A DNA stretch of 13,486 nt. It comes from Aquificaceae bacterium (GTDB lineage: Bacteria > Aquificota > Aquificia > Aquificales > Aquificaceae). Position numbers and translations under genes: made by a program. Shown piece after piece: positions 12,831-13,486 of this stretch; the stretch's first letter is position 1, and each line of letters starts with the position of its first letter. Location of the stretch: the NCBI GenBank assembly GCA_015490105.1, contig WFYK01000028.1:1-13486 (forward strand). Reading direction: 5' to 3'. Below the pieces are notes generated by a model that was given only the letters and a program-made list of their open reading frames with translations, was not told the origin of the DNA and did no database searches.

Positions 12831-13486
12831 AGTCTTGCAGATTAAAGATATTAAAGATCAAGAAAATTTCCTTCAGGTATCCCTTTTCTTGCCCGTAGTA
12901 GGTGTTCCTAAAACTTACCTTAAACACCCAGCAGGATCCCGCATAACCCAAGAATAGACTACTGAAAAGCTCTTTGTCGGTTATGTTGTCAAAGGTATAA
13001 CTTCCTCCCGTGATGAAACCCTTTACGTTAATCTCCGCGGAGAGGTTGTATTGATCCTCCAAGCGATCGTTTTTGCTGTTTCTGCTCACAAGATAGCTAC
13101 CGCTGAAGGTAAGCTTTTCCAATTCAACGCTGATCGAAGAAGAGTTCCGCACAAAAACACTGAGGTTAGGATCAAAGAGTGTGTCCTGTGTGAATATTAC
13201 TTTCTCGTGAGGAAATACAGACAGAATACCTCTCACCGGTAAGAGCTTCTTTTTTACGATTTGAGAGTCCGTAGGGAAACGGTAAGAGGCGAGAAGGTTG
13301 TAAGAACCTTCCAAGAAGAGGGTAGCGAGTGTTCTGTATGATGTAGATAGGGTCTGGTTCAAACGTAAAGAAAATCTGTTTTCTCTGTTTACAGCGTCGG
13401 TAGGGTCAAGTTGAGGAATGTTGAAGTTGCGCGGAGAGTAGGAGTATACACCCTCTATGACCGTATCCAAATCCAAGGAACCGAAA
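12805..13486 (-). CDS. lptD: LptD-like outer-membrane LPS-assembly protein, C-terminal part (5' end outside window)
   Basis: The minus-strand frame is open to the right edge, giving the last 227 residues of a longer protein. They show alternating amphipathic beta-strands of an outer-membrane barrel (LSAEINVKGFITGGSYTFD, SVELEKLTFSGSYLVS). Near the end comes a GYAGSCWVFKVSF block about 35 residues before the stop, resembling the Tyr...CysTrp segment close to the C-terminus of LptD, and then a terminal strand region. LptD inserts lipopolysaccharide into the outer leaflet, which fits a Gram-negative organism. Only one Cys is seen here, whereas E. coli LptD has an adjacent Cys pair; the rest of the protein would have to be seen to judge its disulfides. 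Another outer-membrane barrel is possible. The 3' end overlaps rpe by 26 bases on the opposite strand. Confidence 0.65.
   Translation of the reverse strand, partial: FGSLDLDTVIEGVYSYSPRNFNIPQLDPTDAVNRENRFSLRLNQTLSTSYRTLATLFLEGSYNLLASYRFPTDSQIVKKKLLPVRGILSVFPHEKVIFTQDTLFDPNLSVFVRNSSSISVELEKLTFSGSYLVSRNSKNDRLEDQYNLSAEINVKGFITGGSYTFDNITDKELFSSLFLGYAGSCWVFKVSFRNTYYGQEKGYLKEIFLIFNIFNLQDFKLPLRRR

Noticed and set aside
1..13486. Insertion sequence, phage or integrative element
   Set aside because: No transposase, integrase, terminal inverted repeats or target duplications were found; all genes fit core or cell-surface functions.

Overview
The window looks like chromosome of a thermophilic Gram-negative bacterium, most likely of the Aquificaceae (Aquifex, Hydrogenobacter, Thermocrinis and relatives). 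Three things suggest this: Arg is mostly AGG/AGA and Ile often ATA, genes are very tightly packed with unrelated functions sharing transcripts, and outer-membrane machinery (a secretin and an LptD-like barrel) sits beside an A-type haem-copper oxidase. The lineage is inference from coding style and gene content; no rRNA or tRNA is present to fix it.

Layout. Positions 2-745 (+) hold the 3' end of cytochrome c oxidase subunit I, closed by a clear intrinsic terminator. Positions 797-3735 (+) hold glutamine-dependent NAD+ synthetase (nadE), overlapping by ATGA an ExeA/MshM-type AAA+ ATPase with one membrane span and a C-terminal SH3-like domain. Convergent to it, only 6 bases away, ends an eight-gene minus-strand operon (12131 down to 3742). 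In transcription order it encodes: a small unknown protein, a fused PilM-PilN (MshI/GspL-like) protein, a PilO/MshJ-like protein, a PilP/MshK/GspC-like protein, a lipoprotein secretin (MshL/PilQ/GspD family), a membrane-anchored TPR protein (MshN-like), a 300-residue type IV pilin-like protein, and a 744-residue pilin-like protein with Ig-like modules and 30 cysteines. Adjacent genes overlap or lie at most 5 bases apart. Divergent from the operon lies rpe (12159-12830, +), whose 3' end overlaps by 26 bases the 3' end of an LptD-like gene that runs off the right edge on the minus strand. There is no gene-free stretch above 300 bases.

How the genes work together. The order MshI-J-K-L-N plus a nearby MshM-type ATPase matches the assembly part of an MSHA-type type IV pilus (a relative of type II secretion). 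PilM-PilN, PilO and PilP would form the inner-membrane alignment complex, the secretin the outer-membrane gate, and the ATPase/SH3 and TPR proteins would link the machine to peptidoglycan or assist assembly. The two pilin-like proteins are paralogous in their N-terminal halves; the larger looks like a tip adhesin. The extension ATPase, platform protein, prepilin peptidase and an obvious small major pilin are not in the window and must be elsewhere. The most interesting part is the giant modular pilin, with its predicted Ca2+ loop and a drop in G+C across its distal modules.
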